Of a stretch of 64,000 nt of DNA, positions 8,856 through 18,554 are shown piece after piece. The stretch spans positions 1,178,001 to 1,242,000 of the forward strand of contig CABJAC010000001.1 in NCBI GenBank assembly GCA_902363455.1, in the 5' to 3' direction. This DNA is from Caryophanales bacterium. GTDB taxonomy: Bacteria > Bacillota > Bacilli > Exiguobacteriales > Exiguobacteriaceae. The notes below the pieces were generated by a model, which was not told the origin of the DNA, searched no databases, and saw only the letters and a list, made by a program, of their open reading frames with translations. A program made the position numbers and the translations under genes. Numbering within the stretch: the first letter of the stretch is position 1; each line of letters starts with the position of its first letter.

Positions 8856-9764
8856 TTACACCTCAGTCGGAACAGTCAACGACTCCAAAATCTGTTGGAC
8901 CAAACGACCATTTGTCATCTTTAGCGTTGCTTCGAGCGTCAGAACGAGCCGGTGGGCAAGCAACGGATTCGCCAGTTGCTTAATGTCTTCTGGGGTAACA
9001 TACGTCCGGTCATGCATCCAGGCCCGTGCTCTTGCAGCTTGCAGAAGCGCCAGAGTAGCTCGGGGGCTTGGACCGATTTCAACGTCCCGATGCGCCCGTA
9101 AGCCATCACAGACGTCAAGGAGGTAGTCTTCGACGGTATCTTCGATCGTGACAGCCCGTACTTCTTGTTTCCAGATACTCAGTTGCTCAAGCGGCAGTTG
9201 GAATGTACTTGGTTGTAAGTGAACCCCCTGCAACAACGCTTTTTCAACCCGTCGATCGAGCGGTGCAAACGACAATTTAAACAAAAAGCGGTCGAGTTGT
9301 GCGTGGGGGAGTGGAAACGTCCCCTGACCGTCAAACGGATTTTGAGTCGCGATGACTAAAAAATGTTGCGGTAACGTATAAGAGGTATCTCCGATCGTGA
9401 CCTGTGCTTCTCCCATCGCTTCTAGCAAGGCGGACTGCGTCCGCGGCGTCGTCCGGTTGATTTCATCGACAAGAACGATGTTTGCGAACAGCGGACCAAA
9501 CCGTTGTTCGAACGAACCGGTCAACGGATTAAACAATTCCATTCCAAGCAGATCGGTCGGTAACGTATCTGCTGTACATTGGACGCGGGAAAATTTCGCA
9601 TCGAGTGTGTTGGCAAGTGATTTAGCAAGCGTCGTCTTTCCGGTACCCGGCCGGTCTTCGAGTAATACGTGACCTTCCGACAATAGACCGATCAGCAGAT
9701 GATCTATGACATGTTCTTGTCCGAGGACCGCTTGCTTTAAGTTCGTTCGTAATTGTTGGAACAT
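8856..9764 (-). CDS. MoxR-family AAA+ ATPase
   Basis: A 302-residue AAA+ protein. Walker A is RPGTGKTT near residue 40, Walker B IVLVDEINRTTPRTQSALLEAM, sensor 1 ATQNP, and the C-terminal lid contains SPRATLALLQAARARAW. MoxR chaperones assemble or activate metal- or cell-envelope-linked complexes with DUF58 partners. AAAGGGGGAT lies just upstream. The upstream gap contains a 9 bp inverted repeat (9824-9832 and 9849-9857). Confidence 0.9.
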   Translation of the reverse strand: MFQQLRTNLKQAVLGQEHVIDHLLIGLLSEGHVLLEDRPGTGKTTLAKSLANTLDAKFSRVQCTADTLPTDLLGMELFNPLTGSFEQRFGPLFANIVLVDEINRTTPRTQSALLEAMGEAQVTIGDTSYTLPQHFLVIATQNPFDGQGTFPLPHAQLDRFLFKLSFAPLDRRVEKALLQGVHLQPSTFQLPLEQLSIWKQEVRAVTIEDTVEDYLLDVCDGLRAHRDVEIGPSPRATLALLQAARARAWMHDRTYVTPEDIKQLANPLLAHRLVLTLEATLKMTNGRLVQQILESLTVPTEV

Positions 9765-9823
9765 GGATAAATCCCCCTTTTTGTTTACTATTTCTAAAGT
9801 TTACGAAAATTCAGATAAAACTG

Positions 9824-9857
9824 CCAGTAATTTAAGCAGGTTTCCTAGAATTACTGG
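9824..9857. repeat. Inverted repeat ahead of moxR operon
   Basis: CCAGTAATT and AATTACTGG separated by 16 bases, between the moxR start and the DUF3006 terminator. It could be an operator or an attenuator stem; no adjacent T-run supports a terminator. Confidence 0.45.
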
Positions 9858-9875
9858 TTTGACTAGGAGAGAAAC

Positions 9876-9906
9876 AAAAAAATCCTTGACCACGGACGGT
9901 CAAGGA
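9876..9906 (-). terminator. Terminator of the MBL/DUF3006 operon
   Basis: TCCTTGACC / GGTCAAGGA with a 6-base loop; the seven A residues at 9876-9882 give the U-tract on the minus strand. Confidence 0.9.
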
Positions 9907-9913
9907 ACGGCAC

Positions 9914-10129
9914 TCAGTCTTCAAACAGTTCATCCATTAAGTCATCGATTTCCTGACGACGGTTGTTCGTTTCCTCCCGGAGAATCCGGATTGAACGACC
10001 GCGCCATTCGAGCCAGTCTCCTATTGTTGCGGCATGAGGCAGACGCACGCGGGGAACTTGAATCGTTTCACGATGCTCTGTCTCACAAATCGCCTGTTCT
10101 CCGTCAAATTCGGTGATAGTCATCTTCAT
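9914..10129 (-). CDS. DUF3006 family protein
   Basis: 71 residues, starting MKMTITEFDGEQAICE and ending in an acidic helix (RRQEIDDLMDELFED). The pattern of a short beta barrel (VPRVRLPHAATIGDWLEW) and its position directly after a ComEC-like metallo-beta-lactamase gene match DUF3006, which is often coupled to such genes. Function unknown. A 15-base gap separates the two genes; they share the terminator at 9876-9906. Confidence 0.75.
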   Translation of the reverse strand: MKMTITEFDGEQAICETEHRETIQVPRVRLPHAATIGDWLEWRGRSIRILREETNNRRQEIDDLMDELFED

Positions 10130-10144
10130 CGTGCACTTTCTCCT

Positions 10145-11017
10145 TTACTCGGGACGTAAGTCGGTCCGGCTTTTGACTTGAATCATCTGACCGTCTGATG
10201 TGTACTGAATGGTACCCGTCCGGTCTGTCCGGTCCATTGTGATGCTTTCCGCTGCCAGAGCGTTCATGACGGTCGGACGTGGATGATCGTAAGCATTGCC
10301 TTCACCGGCTGAAATCAACGCACGCGCGGGATGGACCGCTTGTAAGAACGGGATCGAGGAGGACGTATCGGCGCCATGATGACCGATTTTTAAAACGTCG
10401 GCCTTTAAATCAATCCCGGAGTCGAGTAAGTCCTGTTCCGTTCGAATCGGAGCGTCACCCATGAAGAGAAAGGTGTTATCCTGATGAACGAGCTGGACGA
10501 CCGCGCTCCAACTGTTTAAATCACTTGTCCCGTCACGGAGTGGGGCGAGTAACTTTAAACGAATGATCTCACTCGGAATCACGACCCCGGCCTTAGCCGT
10601 TTTGATGGTCACGCCTTGCCGTTTGACTGCGAGTAGAAAATCACGGTAGGTTTCTGTCGTGTGATTGACACGTGGGGCATAGACGTGATCGACAGGCAGA
10701 GCATCAAGGATTGTATCCAGTCCGCCGATATGGTCTGCGTCCGGATGCGTCGCGATGACTGCCGTTAAGCGGGTGATGCCAAGCGTCTTGAGGTAGCGGA
10801 CAACATCGTCCCCTTTCCCGTTGTTCCCGCCGTCAATCAGAATCGTGTCGTTTTTCGTCTGAATCAATGTACTGTCGCCTTGACCGACGTCAAAACCATA
10901 GACGTTGAGGACGGAATCCGTATCCGGACGATCACCAGGTAGTGGTTCATCGTCGCGTGTCATATAAAAGACGACAATCAGACACAAGGCAAGCAGCAGA
11001 ACGGAACCCCATTTCAT
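10145..11017 (-). CDS. Secreted or anchored metallo-beta-lactamase-fold hydrolase, ComEC C-domain type
   Basis: A 290-residue protein with an N-terminal membrane anchor (residues 4-20) and a metallo-beta-lactamase domain. The metal motif THPDADHIGG is at about residue 90, with VGQGDSTLI and ILIDGGNN preceding it, a later GDAP and IGHHGADTSSS. This is the DNA-hydrolase-like domain found at the C-terminus of ComEC but here stand-alone and lacking the transport domain. Stand-alone members are assumed to be extracellular nucleases or phosphodiesterases; the substrate is not shown by the sequence. Confidence 0.8.
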   Translation of the reverse strand: MKWGSVLLLALCLIVVFYMTRDDEPLPGDRPDTDSVLNVYGFDVGQGDSTLIQTKNDTILIDGGNNGKGDDVVRYLKTLGITRLTAVIATHPDADHIGGLDTILDALPVDHVYAPRVNHTTETYRDFLLAVKRQGVTIKTAKAGVVIPSEIIRLKLLAPLRDGTSDLNSWSAVVQLVHQDNTFLFMGDAPIRTEQDLLDSGIDLKADVLKIGHHGADTSSSIPFLQAVHPARALISAGEGNAYDHPRPTVMNALAAESITMDRTDRTGTIQYTSDGQMIQVKSRTDLRPE

Positions 11018-11019
11018 GT

Positions 11020-11571
11020 CTATCCCTCCCGTTTCTCAAACAGATACAACATGCCGTTACGGGGATGACCGAAGCGGGGACCGACGTATCCTCGTTTTTT
11101 TAATGCAGTCCGCATCAGGATCATCATCCCGCCGTGCCCAACGAGTAAAATACGTTCGTGTTCCTTCTGTTCAAACGTCAATTGGTTTAACAGGATCGTA
11201 ATCCGCTCGTTGGCATCCTTGATTTCTGCTTGAATTCGTTTGCTGAATGGAGCGACAAGTCGTCCGATCAACACCCAGGCGAGAAAGGGTAAACGGATCT
11301 TTGAGCGGATGGTCGGGAAGGGTACTTCGCGTAATAAGTCCGTCACGATGATATCGTCTTCATAAACGCTTTCCGCTGTTTGGACGGCGCGTGGCATGCT
11401 GCTCGCGTAACAAATCGTCCAGTCGATGTTTCCCAGTTCAACCGGTTGGACATCAATCGTCGAGACGTCATAACGCTCAATCCAGGCTTCGATATCGGCT
11501 GCGCTGACCCAACCTTTAGTCGGGTAACCTTCCGTTACCCGGTGGTGTCTGACTAATCCAATCTGTTTCAT
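11020..11571 (-). CDS. Histidine phosphatase (phosphoglycerate-mutase-like), atypical RHH motif
   Basis: A 183-residue protein of the histidine phosphatase fold: N-terminal LVRHHR, middle SSMPRAVQTAE and C-terminal LVGHGG motifs supply the phospho-accepting His, an Arg and the second His. The usual RHG is RHH here. ATG 11571 is chosen as it lies right before the motif; no good ribosome site is seen and longer in-frame starts overlap the upstream gene, so the start is uncertain. The tail is two bases from the MBL gene start, suggesting co-transcription. Substrate unknown. Confidence 0.7.
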   Translation of the reverse strand: MKQIGLVRHHRVTEGYPTKGWVSAADIEAWIERYDVSTIDVQPVELGNIDWTICYASSMPRAVQTAESVYEDDIIVTDLLREVPFPTIRSKIRLPFLAWVLIGRLVAPFSKRIQAEIKDANERITILLNQLTFEQKEHERILLVGHGGMMILMRTALKKRGYVGPRFGHPRNGMLYLFEKREG

Positions 11572-11642
11572 GATTTTGCGACGGTCTTTTGTGTCAAGAA
11601 ACCGTCCACCTCTCTTTCTCTCTATCGTCTTGTCTCGCTGCA

Positions 11643-12437
11643 TTATAGAGCAAGGCGGATGGCCATACCGCACAGCAAGGCACCGAGAATGCTTAATAAA
11701 CTGCCGATGATATAATATTCCGCAAATCGACGGTCGTCAAACTGTTTAAAGCGGGCTAATGCCTTCAAGGCAATGATGAATCCAATGGCGCCCGTTGCAT
11801 TCACTGCCACCAAACAGACGATGATGGCCCGTTCGACAAGTCCAATATAGCGGCCGACACCGTTAATTTCCGTCGTATAGCTACGGGCGGAATCCTCGAC
11901 CTCATGGGTGACGAAACGCTTCAGACCGTCCAGTTGTTCTTTCCGTGTGACCTTTCGTTCAAAATGCGATTCAATCAAGCGGGGGGCAAAGGGTGCAAGA
12001 AGCGGGGCAATTCCGCGTCCGACCAGTTCGGTCGCAATCAGGCCCCAGACGCTGATCCATAGGATTTGATCCGGTAACGTAAACGATGTCGGCCAAACAA
12101 CGGGTGTCAAATACACGACGAGGCCTGTCACAATCCCGATATGGAGCAACTGATCGACCCAAAAGGCAACGGCCGGATGCAACAGACGTTTTAAGGGCGA
12201 ACCGTCCAGTAAGGCATGTGTCCCGATGATACCACCGCCGATGATACAGGCAGTCGGTCCATTCAAGTCATTCATCTGGTAGAAGATTCCGAGGACGACA
12301 GCTGTCCCGATGCTATGTATCGCGAGATGTTCGAGTAATACCCGGAGCTTGCGTTGTTTGGACTTCGCCATCCGTTGACTCTGTAACGGGAAGTCCGCCA
12401 GCAGGTGTACGAGGAGCAGGCTTAACAGTAGAGTCAT
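11643..12437 (-). CDS. DUF3307 family membrane protein
   Basis: A 264-residue polytopic protein. The N-terminal 120 residues (LLVHLLADFPLQSQRMAKSK...LEHLAIHSIGTAVVLG...THALLDG) match the DUF3307 pattern with membrane-embedded His and Asp residues; a second hydrophobic half follows. The start overlaps the stop of the SatD-like gene as ATGA, making a two-gene unit. SatD and DUF3307 proteins are recurrent neighbours in Firmicutes; in streptococci a sat locus is linked to secretion and acid tolerance. Biochemical role unknown. Confidence 0.75.
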   Translation of the reverse strand: MTLLLSLLLVHLLADFPLQSQRMAKSKQRKLRVLLEHLAIHSIGTAVVLGIFYQMNDLNGPTACIIGGGIIGTHALLDGSPLKRLLHPAVAFWVDQLLHIGIVTGLVVYLTPVVWPTSFTLPDQILWISVWGLIATELVGRGIAPLLAPFAPRLIESHFERKVTRKEQLDGLKRFVTHEVEDSARSYTTEINGVGRYIGLVERAIIVCLVAVNATGAIGFIIALKALARFKQFDDRRFAEYYIIGSLLSILGALLCGMAIRLAL

Positions 12438-13081
12438 CCGATCGCCTCCCAGACTTGCAGCTGCTTTAAGGCGTCGATCAACGCTTTTTCGAGGCGCTTA
12501 CGTTGTTTACGTTGGGAACGCGCCACAAGTTTCGCAACATTCATCCGGGCATCTTTTTCGTGAAAGCCCATCTTCAAGCCAATTTCTTCATAGGTGGCGT
12601 CCGGATGCTGATCCATCAGCCGGTGCAATTCGATTTGTCGGTCTGTTTTACCGAAATAAGCAGGATACAGCATCTCGATATAACCGTTCAGCAGGGCGGT
12701 CGGCAAATAGGGTGGTCCGGCAAAGGAAATCCGGTTTGTGGTCTGTTTTGCCGCTTCCTGGGCCTCAAAAGCGAAAATAAGGGCACTCCCGTTTGCTTCA
12801 TCAGCATGCGTCGTCGATAACGTCTCATATTGACCGAATCCAATCCCGATATAACCGTTTAACGGTTGATTCAGCAGCATCAATATAAGCGGATAACTGA
12901 CGGCATATTCGTTGAATACGCCAAGCAGACTATCACCAGACTTGATTTGAAACGGTACGAGTGCTGTCGGGAATGCACGGTTCAACTGATCGGCTAATCT
13001 GTGCAGATCCGTTAACAATTGTTCTTTACTCGAATAGGCACGGGAATTTTGAATATCAAATGAAATCGCAACAGCTTGCAT
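12434..13081 (-). CDS. SatD-family protein with C-terminal helix-turn-helix
   Basis: A 215-residue protein. The N-terminal region (AVAISFDIQNSRAY...KSGDSLLGVF) and overall length fit the SatD family, whose members usually open with a D-I-x-x-S-R motif and end with a DNA-binding-like helix-turn-helix, seen here as TYEEIGLKMGFHEKDARMNVAKL. AGGAGG at 13089-13094 favours ATG 13081 over ATG 13087, which is too close. Three phased palindromes lie directly upstream, so autoregulation through this helix-turn-helix is a reasonable inference. Confidence 0.75.
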   Translation of the reverse strand: MQAVAISFDIQNSRAYSSKEQLLTDLHRLADQLNRAFPTALVPFQIKSGDSLLGVFNEYAVSYPLILMLLNQPLNGYIGIGFGQYETLSTTHADEANGSALIFAFEAQEAAKQTTNRISFAGPPYLPTALLNGYIEMLYPAYFGKTDRQIELHRLMDQHPDATYEEIGLKMGFHEKDARMNVAKLVARSQRKQRKRLEKALIDALKQLQVWEAIG

Positions 13082-13094
13082 ACACATCCTCCTT

Positions 13095-13172
13095 GTTACC
13101 GAAAATACGGTTACTTATCAGTTGTTACCGTTATAAAGGTAACAAATAGTTTGTTACTGTATTTAGAGTAAC
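13095..13172. promoter_or_regulatory. Three phased 20 bp operators upstream of satD-like gene
   Basis: Sites at 13095-13114, 13124-13143 and 13153-13172 have the form GTTAC(C/T)-N8-(G/A)GTAAC, with one variant half (GGTTAC) in the first. The spacers are both 9 bases, giving a constant 29 bp centre-to-centre distance. The array covers the likely promoter region and touches the ribosome site of the SatD-like gene, as expected for repression by a dimeric regulator bound on nearly the same face of the helix. Confidence 0.7.
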
Positions 13173-13304
13173 AGGGAAGGAAGTAAAAACAAAGAACAAT
13201 CAAAAAATTTTATTTTTTTGATGAGTTAACATAACATATATTATCAATAGTTAATAAACATTGTCTCATAACTAAGGTAAACTCAATATAGTGAGACAAA
13301 CAAA

Positions 13305-13328
13305 AAAACACGGGGTTAACCGTGTTTT
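13305..13328 (-). terminator. Terminator of NUDIX gene
   Basis: AAAACACGG / CCGTGTTTT with a 6-base loop that includes the NUDIX stop codon. T-rich on both strands. Confidence 0.8.
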
Positions 13329-13792
13329 CGGCAATCGTAATGATGTGTCCGTTCCAATCGATTCATCAAGCGATCCAAGAAAATATGATGTCGGCGTTCG
13401 AGCTGTGTGATGCGTTCCAGCGGCAACCACGCGAAATGGAAAAAATCACCGCAATCTTGACCGTCACCAGCAACACAATGCGTCCAACGATTTTCCTGAC
13501 ATTCGATATGAGCATGATAGAAATACGTGTAATGAACCCGCATTCGTTCCGGATACCGCATTTCCTCTTCGCCGACGTATTGGACGGTTGCTAATGAGAG
13601 ACCACTTTCTTCCAACGTTTCCCGTACAGCCGCTTCTTTGGCGATTTCAGCGTCTTCGATGGTACCGGCAGGAATTTGCCAATCACTGTCTGGAGCTGAT
13701 TGCGGATGAAATACAAGTAGTTCCCATCCCTCTGGTTGTTCCCGTGTGATATAGATTGCTACTTTTTCGCGTCTTCTGAATTTCATCTTCAT
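13316..13792 (-). CDS. NUDIX hydrolase
   Basis: A 158-residue NUDIX protein with a perfect Nudix box, GTIEDAE-x7-RETLEESGL (Gx5Ex7REUxEExGU), at about residues 40-62. Such enzymes cleave a nucleoside diphosphate linked to another moiety; family context does not fix the substrate. ATG 13792 follows GGAGAGG; the second ATG at 13786 is equally good. The promoter is TTGAAA-N17-TACAAT (13959 down to 13931), leaving about 130 bases of leader with base-paired segments. Confidence 0.88.
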   Translation of the reverse strand: MKMKFRRREKVAIYITREQPEGWELLVFHPQSAPDSDWQIPAGTIEDAEIAKEAAVRETLEESGLSLATVQYVGEEEMRYPERMRVHYTYFYHAHIECQENRWTHCVAGDGQDCGDFFHFAWLPLERITQLERRHHIFLDRLMNRLERTHHYDCRKHG

Positions 13793-13924
13793 CACCTCTC
13801 CAGTTCGGCAGATTGCACAAAAGCAGCCGGGGAACATGTCCGTAGCTGCTTGATGAAAGAGATATAAGCTAAAGCTCCGAACTGCCCGCTCCACGTTTTT
13901 GTGGCGATCATGCCTTGACCATTT
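13793..13924 (-). promoter_or_regulatory. Structured 5' leader of NUDIX gene
   Basis: In the minus-strand leader CAGTTCGG pairs with CCGAACTG immediately before the ribosome site GGAGAGG, enclosing a second stem AGCAGC / GCTGCT. The outer stem abuts the ribosome site, so it could control translation. No known riboswitch signature (ykkC, T-box, TPP, SAM) was recognised. Confidence 0.4.
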
Positions 13925-13930
13925 TCTTTT

Positions 13931-13959
13931 ATTGTAGCGGTTATCGACAATCGTTTCAA
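13931..13959 (-). promoter_or_regulatory. Sigma-A promoter of NUDIX gene
   Basis: Minus strand TTGAAA (13959-13954), 17-base spacer, TACAAT (13936-13931). Between it and the parC terminator (13960-14071) nothing else is seen. Confidence 0.65.
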
Positions 13960-14071
13960 TTTGTAAACGACTGAATTGCTGATAATTCGAAGAAAAGTCT
14001 GAAAAAGATGCCGGAATGGGCGCTGGAAAGCCAGAAACGAACAGCAATCGGCGAGTTTTCACCCAATTGAA

Positions 14072-14109
14072 CAAAAAAAGATGCCCCTCGTTTAAAATGA
14101 GGGGCATCT
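14072..14109 (-). terminator. parC terminator
   Basis: AGATGCCCCTC / GAGGGGCATCT, 9-base loop, followed on the minus strand by U7. Confidence 0.95.
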
Positions 14110-14114
14110 GACCA

Positions 14115-16520
14115 TCAAACGGTATACCAATCGATCAAGGCACCGAATTTCTCTTCATCGTACGCAAATGAGCCGTTCGACAAGCGATCCAGATAAGACA
14201 AGGATTGGACTTGAATCGTCTTTTCTTGCTCTTTTCCGATCAAGATGACTTCTTTTGCTTGGGTGACATCAATCAAGGCCGCAACTTGGTGAGGTTTTGA
14301 TTTTAAATCACGCAGCAGTTGCGTCCCGCGTAAGGCGCGATTCGACACTTGGAACTGGTCGGCAAGCCGCATTTTCTTCAGTGCGCCCCGCTGCGTCAAG
14401 AGGACGATGTTCGGCGCTTGTTTGAAGCCGATCGCCCCTGCGACGACATCTTGGTCCCGCAGATTGATCGCTTTCACACCAGCCGCCCGGACACCTACGA
14501 CCGGGACATCGTCTTCCGTGAACCAGAGACCAAATCCGTGCTGGGTCGTTAAGAACAATTGCTCTTGTCCGGTAGAAACCTTCGCATATAAGACTTCGTC
14601 ATCGGACCGTAACCGGACACCTTGGAGGGGTTTTGATTTCCGCTGGGCGTTGTAATCAATCAGCTTCGAGCGTTTGACCATTCCTTGGCGCGTGACGAAC
14701 AGGCAGTGTGATGTTTCATCAAACGTCCGGACGAGATCGACGGATAAAATCCGGTCGCCCGGATCAAGCGGAACGAGATTGGCGACGTGTTGTCCCCCGT
14801 CCTTCCACTTCGTATCCGGCAACTGGTGGACCGGAATCAAGAGATAGTTCCCTTGAACCGTCCAAACGATGACATGATCCGTCGTCATGGCTTGTCCTTG
14901 ATACAGCAGGCGATCCTGCTCTTTCATCTCCGGCAAGTCGTTGGTCGCTCCGAATGAACGCATCGAAGACCGCTTGATATAGCCGTTTTTCGAGACGAAG
15001 ACCATCGTTTCTTCGACCGCGATCATGACTTCCGTCTTCAGTTTCAACTCTTCGACTTCCGCTTCGACCGTTGAGCGTCTGGCGTCAGCCACCTGTTCTT
15101 TCAAGACGGTCAGTTCTTTGATGATCAACCGATTTCGCGTTTTTTCGTCGTTGAGAATCTTTTCGAGACGGGTGATTTCTTTTTCGAGCTTCGCGGCTTC
15201 ATCCTGTAATTCGACGATATCGGTGTTCGTTAACCGGTACAACTGAAGCATGACGACGGCTTCCGCTTGGCGGTCCGTGAACTGGAACCGCTCGATCAGC
15301 TTGTCTTTTGCTTCCGATTTGTTGGATGCGGAACGAATCAAAGCAAGTGTCTCATCGAGGACAGAAATCGCCGTCATCAAAGCAGAGACAACCTCCTGGC
15401 GGCGTTTCGCCTGCTCAAGATCAAATGTCGTGCGTCGGATGACCACATCCTTGACGTGGCTGAGATAGGCGTCAAGTAAGGCCAGAACGCCCATCTGACG
15501 CGGTGTCCGCTCGTGAATCGCCACCATGTTGTAGTTGTAGGCGATTTGCAGATCAGTTTGCTTCAGGTAGAAATGGAGCACCCCTTCGGCATCCGCTTCT
15601 TTTTTCAGTTCGATGACGACACGGAGTCCGTCACGGTCCGTCTCATCGCGGACTTCCGCCACTCCTTCGACTTTGCGGTCGAGGCGGAGTTCTTCCATCC
15701 GTTTGACGAGGTTGGCTTTGTTGACTTCATACGGCAGTTCCGTGATGATGATTTGCTGGCGTCCGCCGCGTAACGTTTCGATCGTCGCCCGTGAGCGGAT
15801 GATGACTTTCCCACGACCGGTTTCGAACGCTTTTTTGATCCCGTCAAGCCCTTGGACGACACCACCGGTCGGGAAATCGGGACCTTGCATGTGGGTCAAT
15901 AAATCATCGACGGTATGCACGGTTCCGGAGATCCGGCCAATTGCAGCGTCGAGCACCTCGCCTGCGTGATGGGGCGGGATTTCCGTCGCATACCCCGCTG
16001 AAATCCCGGTCGACCCGTTCATCAGGAGATTAGGTAAGAGGGACGGCAGTACAAGCGGCTCCTCTGTCGTATCATCAAAGTTCAGCGTATAATCGACGGT
16101 CTGTTTATTGATGCCGTCGAGGATCAAGCTCGAGACTTTTGATAAACGGGCTTCCGTATACCGCATCGCTGCCGCACTGTCGCCGTCGATCGAGCCGTTG
16201 TTTCCCTGCATGTCGACTAACGGATAGCGGAGTTTCCACTCCTGGCTCAGGCGGACCATCGCTTCATAGACCGATGAATCCCCGTGCGGGTGGTAGTTAC
16301 CGATGACGACGCCGACTGTTTTGGCGGATTTTCGGTAGGCGCGGTCAAACAAGTTGCCTTCCGTATGCATCGCGTACAAGATACGGCGTTGCACCGGCTT
16401 CAACCCGTCGCGGGCGTCCGGTAAGGCCCGGTCTTGGATGATGTATTTCGAATAACGTCCGAACCGGTCCCCGACGACTTGCTCGAGGGACAGGTTGAGG
16501 ATGTTTTGCAGGTTAGACAT
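14115..16520 (-). CDS. parC: DNA topoisomerase IV subunit A
   Basis: An 801-residue type IIA topoisomerase A subunit: winged-helix/tower breakage domain with catalytic Tyr121 in [10 protein letters not shown], a coiled coil, and a C-terminal beta-pinwheel. The quinolone-determining region reads [12 protein letters not shown], with the wild-type Ser82 and Glu86 that match Staphylococcus aureus GrlA Ser80 and Glu84. No GyrA box QRRGGKG is present in the C-terminal domain, which supports ParC over GyrA. It starts one base after parE and both are read from one promoter. Confidence 0.95.
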   Translation of the reverse strand: MSNLQNILNLSLEQVVGDRFGRYSKYIIQDRALPDARDGLKPVQRRILYAMHTEGNLFDRAYRKSAKTVGVVIGNYHPHGDSSVYEAMVRLSQEWKLRYPLVDMQGNNGSIDGDSAAAMRYTEARLSKVSSLILDGINKQTVDYTLNFDDTTEEPLVLPSLLPNLLMNGSTGISAGYATEIPPHHAGEVLDAAIGRISGTVHTVDDLLTHMQGPDFPTGGVVQGLDGIKKAFETGRGKVIIRSRATIETLRGGRQQIIITELPYEVNKANLVKRMEELRLDRKVEGVAEVRDETDRDGLRVVIELKKEADAEGVLHFYLKQTDLQIAYNYNMVAIHERTPRQMGVLALLDAYLSHVKDVVIRRTTFDLEQAKRRQEVVSALMTAISVLDETLALIRSASNKSEAKDKLIERFQFTDRQAEAVVMLQLYRLTNTDIVELQDEAAKLEKEITRLEKILNDEKTRNRLIIKELTVLKEQVADARRSTVEAEVEELKLKTEVMIAVEETMVFVSKNGYIKRSSMRSFGATNDLPEMKEQDRLLYQGQAMTTDHVIVWTVQGNYLLIPVHQLPDTKWKDGGQHVANLVPLDPGDRILSVDLVRTFDETSHCLFVTRQGMVKRSKLIDYNAQRKSKPLQGVRLRSDDEVLYAKVSTGQEQLFLTTQHGFGLWFTEDDVPVVGVRAAGVKAINLRDQDVVAGAIGFKQAPNIVLLTQRGALKKMRLADQFQVSNRALRGTQLLRDLKSKPHQVAALIDVTQAKEVILIGKEQEKTIQVQSLSYLDRLSNGSFAYDEEKFGALIDWYTV

Positions 16521-16521
16521 A

Positions 16522-18483
16522 TCAGTTCACACTCTCTTTCGTCACATGTTCATTTTCAATGATCGAGAGGTCTTCCGTCAGCCCAAACGCTACATTGTCT
16601 TCAATCCAGCTTCGGCGGTGTCCGACGTTATCGCCCATCAAAACAGATACACGTTTTTCAGCGACAGCTGCATCATCGATCGTGACACGAATCAACGTCC
16701 GTGTATCGGGATCCATCGTCGTTTCCCAAAGTTGCGGTGCATTCATCTCACCCAGTCCTTTGTAACGCTGGATCATATACCCTTTGCCGAACTTTTTCGT
16801 TGTTTTAGCAAGGGTTTCTTCGTCCCAGACGTACTCGAACTTCTCGGATTTGCCCTTCCCTTTGGAGACGCGGTAGAGCGGTGGTAAGGCGACGAAAACT
16901 TTTCCGGCATCAATCAACGGACGCATGTAACGGAAGAAGAACGTCAATAACAAGACTTGAATATGCGCCCCGTCGGTATCGGCATCCGTCATGATGATGA
17001 CTTTGTCGAAGTTGCAATCGGACAGGTCAAAGTCTGCTCCGACGCCGCTCCCGATCGCATGGATGATCATATTGATCTCTTCGTTTTTCATGATGTCGGC
17101 GAGCTTCGCTTTTTCCGTGTTCAGGACTTTCCCGCGTAACGGTAAAATCGCTTGGAACGTCCGGTTGCGTCCCTGTTTCGCTGAACCACCGGCAGAATCC
17201 CCCTCGACGAGGAATAATTCGTTTTTCTCGGCGTTTTTTGACGCGGCCGGTGTCAATTTACCGTTCAGGATGCTCGAACGTTTCTTTTTCTTGCCGTTCC
17301 GGGCTTCTTCGCGGGCTTTACGCGCTGCTTCCCGGGCCTGAGCGGCACGGATCGCTTTTTTGATCAGGAGTGTCGCCGTTTGCGGGTTTTCCTCGAGATA
17401 CGTCGACAAGCGGCGTGTAATAACGGCGTCACAGCTCGTCCGGGCTTCCGGAGAACCAAGTTTTGATTTCGTTTGTCCTTCGAACTGCAGGAATTCTTCC
17501 GGAATCCGAATGGACACGATCATCGTCAACCCTTCGCGGATATCGTTGCCGTCAAGGTTTTTATCTTTTTCCTTGAGCAGCGTGTTTTTGCGGGCATACT
17601 CGTTCATCACCCGAGTCATCGCTGTTTTGGCACCGACTTCGTGGGTTCCGCCGTCCCGTGTCCGGACGTTGTTGACGAACGACAGGACGTTTTCCGAATA
17701 GGCATCCGTGAACTGGAACGCGATATCGACTTCGATGTCATTTTCCGTTCCTTCAAAGGCGACTGTCGGATGTAATGTATCTTTGTCGTCATTTAAATAG
17801 CCGACGAATTCGCTGACTCCGTCTTCGTATTGGAACGTGTCCGCTTTTTCCGACCGTTCATCGGTCAGTGTGATTTTCAGACCTTTCAGCAGGAAGGCTG
17901 ATTCACGCAGACGTTCCGCCAACGTATCGTAATTGTATGTCAACGTGCTGAAGATTTTTCCGTCCGGTTTGAAATAGACGCTTGTTCCTTTTTGACGGGT
18001 CGTTCCCGTTTCAAGCAAGGTCGTTTTCGGAATTCCCCCGTCTTCGAATGTTTGCTCAAACTGTTTCCCGTCGCGGTAAATCGTGACTTTTAACTGCGTC
18101 GACAGAGCGTTGACAACAGATGCCCCGACACCGTGCAGTCCGCCCGATGTTTTATAACCGCCTTGACCAAATTTCCCGCCGGCATGAAGCACTGTGAAGA
18201 TGACTTCTGCTGTCGGTTTTCCGGAAGCGTGCATCCCGGTCGGCATACCGCGTCCGTGGTCACGCACGGTAATTGCATTATCTTTATGGATGATGACATC
18301 AATCTGTTCCCCGAATCCGGCTAGTGCCTCGTCAATCGCATTATCAACGATCTCATACACCAAATGGTGAAGTCCGCGATGATCGGTCGAGCCGATATAC
18401 ATACCCGGGCGCTTCCGGACTGCTTCGAGTCCTTCGAGCACCTGTATGGCATCATCATTATAATTGTTTAAATCTGTCGCCAT
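16522..18483 (-). CDS. parE: DNA topoisomerase IV subunit B
   Basis: A 653-residue ATPase subunit. GHKL ATP site residues are in [13 protein letters not shown] and GRGMPTG, the transducer domain follows, and the TOPRIM domain carries VEGDSAGG and DADTDGAH. The quinolone region [12 protein letters not shown] is normal. ATG 18483 is taken because GAGGTG lies 6 bases upstream; an earlier GTG is part of that ribosome site. Promoter TTGTCA-N17-TACAAT lies 70-100 bases upstream with a LexA-type box between it and the start, suggesting SOS control of parE-parC. Confidence 0.95.
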   Translation of the reverse strand: MATDLNNYNDDAIQVLEGLEAVRKRPGMYIGSTDHRGLHHLVYEIVDNAIDEALAGFGEQIDVIIHKDNAITVRDHGRGMPTGMHASGKPTAEVIFTVLHAGGKFGQGGYKTSGGLHGVGASVVNALSTQLKVTIYRDGKQFEQTFEDGGIPKTTLLETGTTRQKGTSVYFKPDGKIFSTLTYNYDTLAERLRESAFLLKGLKITLTDERSEKADTFQYEDGVSEFVGYLNDDKDTLHPTVAFEGTENDIEVDIAFQFTDAYSENVLSFVNNVRTRDGGTHEVGAKTAMTRVMNEYARKNTLLKEKDKNLDGNDIREGLTMIVSIRIPEEFLQFEGQTKSKLGSPEARTSCDAVITRRLSTYLEENPQTATLLIKKAIRAAQAREAARKAREEARNGKKKKRSSILNGKLTPAASKNAEKNELFLVEGDSAGGSAKQGRNRTFQAILPLRGKVLNTEKAKLADIMKNEEINMIIHAIGSGVGADFDLSDCNFDKVIIMTDADTDGAHIQVLLLTFFFRYMRPLIDAGKVFVALPPLYRVSKGKGKSEKFEYVWDEETLAKTTKKFGKGYMIQRYKGLGEMNAPQLWETTMDPDTRTLIRVTIDDAAVAEKRVSVLMGDNVGHRRSWIEDNVAFGLTEDLSIIENEHVTKESVN

Positions 18484-18518
18484 GTTTTTCACCTCAAATA
18501 GAAAAACGTCGAATATTC

Positions 18519-18532
18519 CAAACGTTCGTTCG
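18519..18532 (-). promoter_or_regulatory. LexA (SOS) box
   Basis: Minus strand CGAACGAACGTTTG, which fits the Bacillus LexA/DinR consensus CGAAC-RNRY-GTTYG. It lies about 23 bases downstream of the -10 of the parE promoter, inside the transcribed leader. Confidence 0.65.
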
Positions 18533-18554
18533 TTTTTCTAGTAGTCTGTATCTA

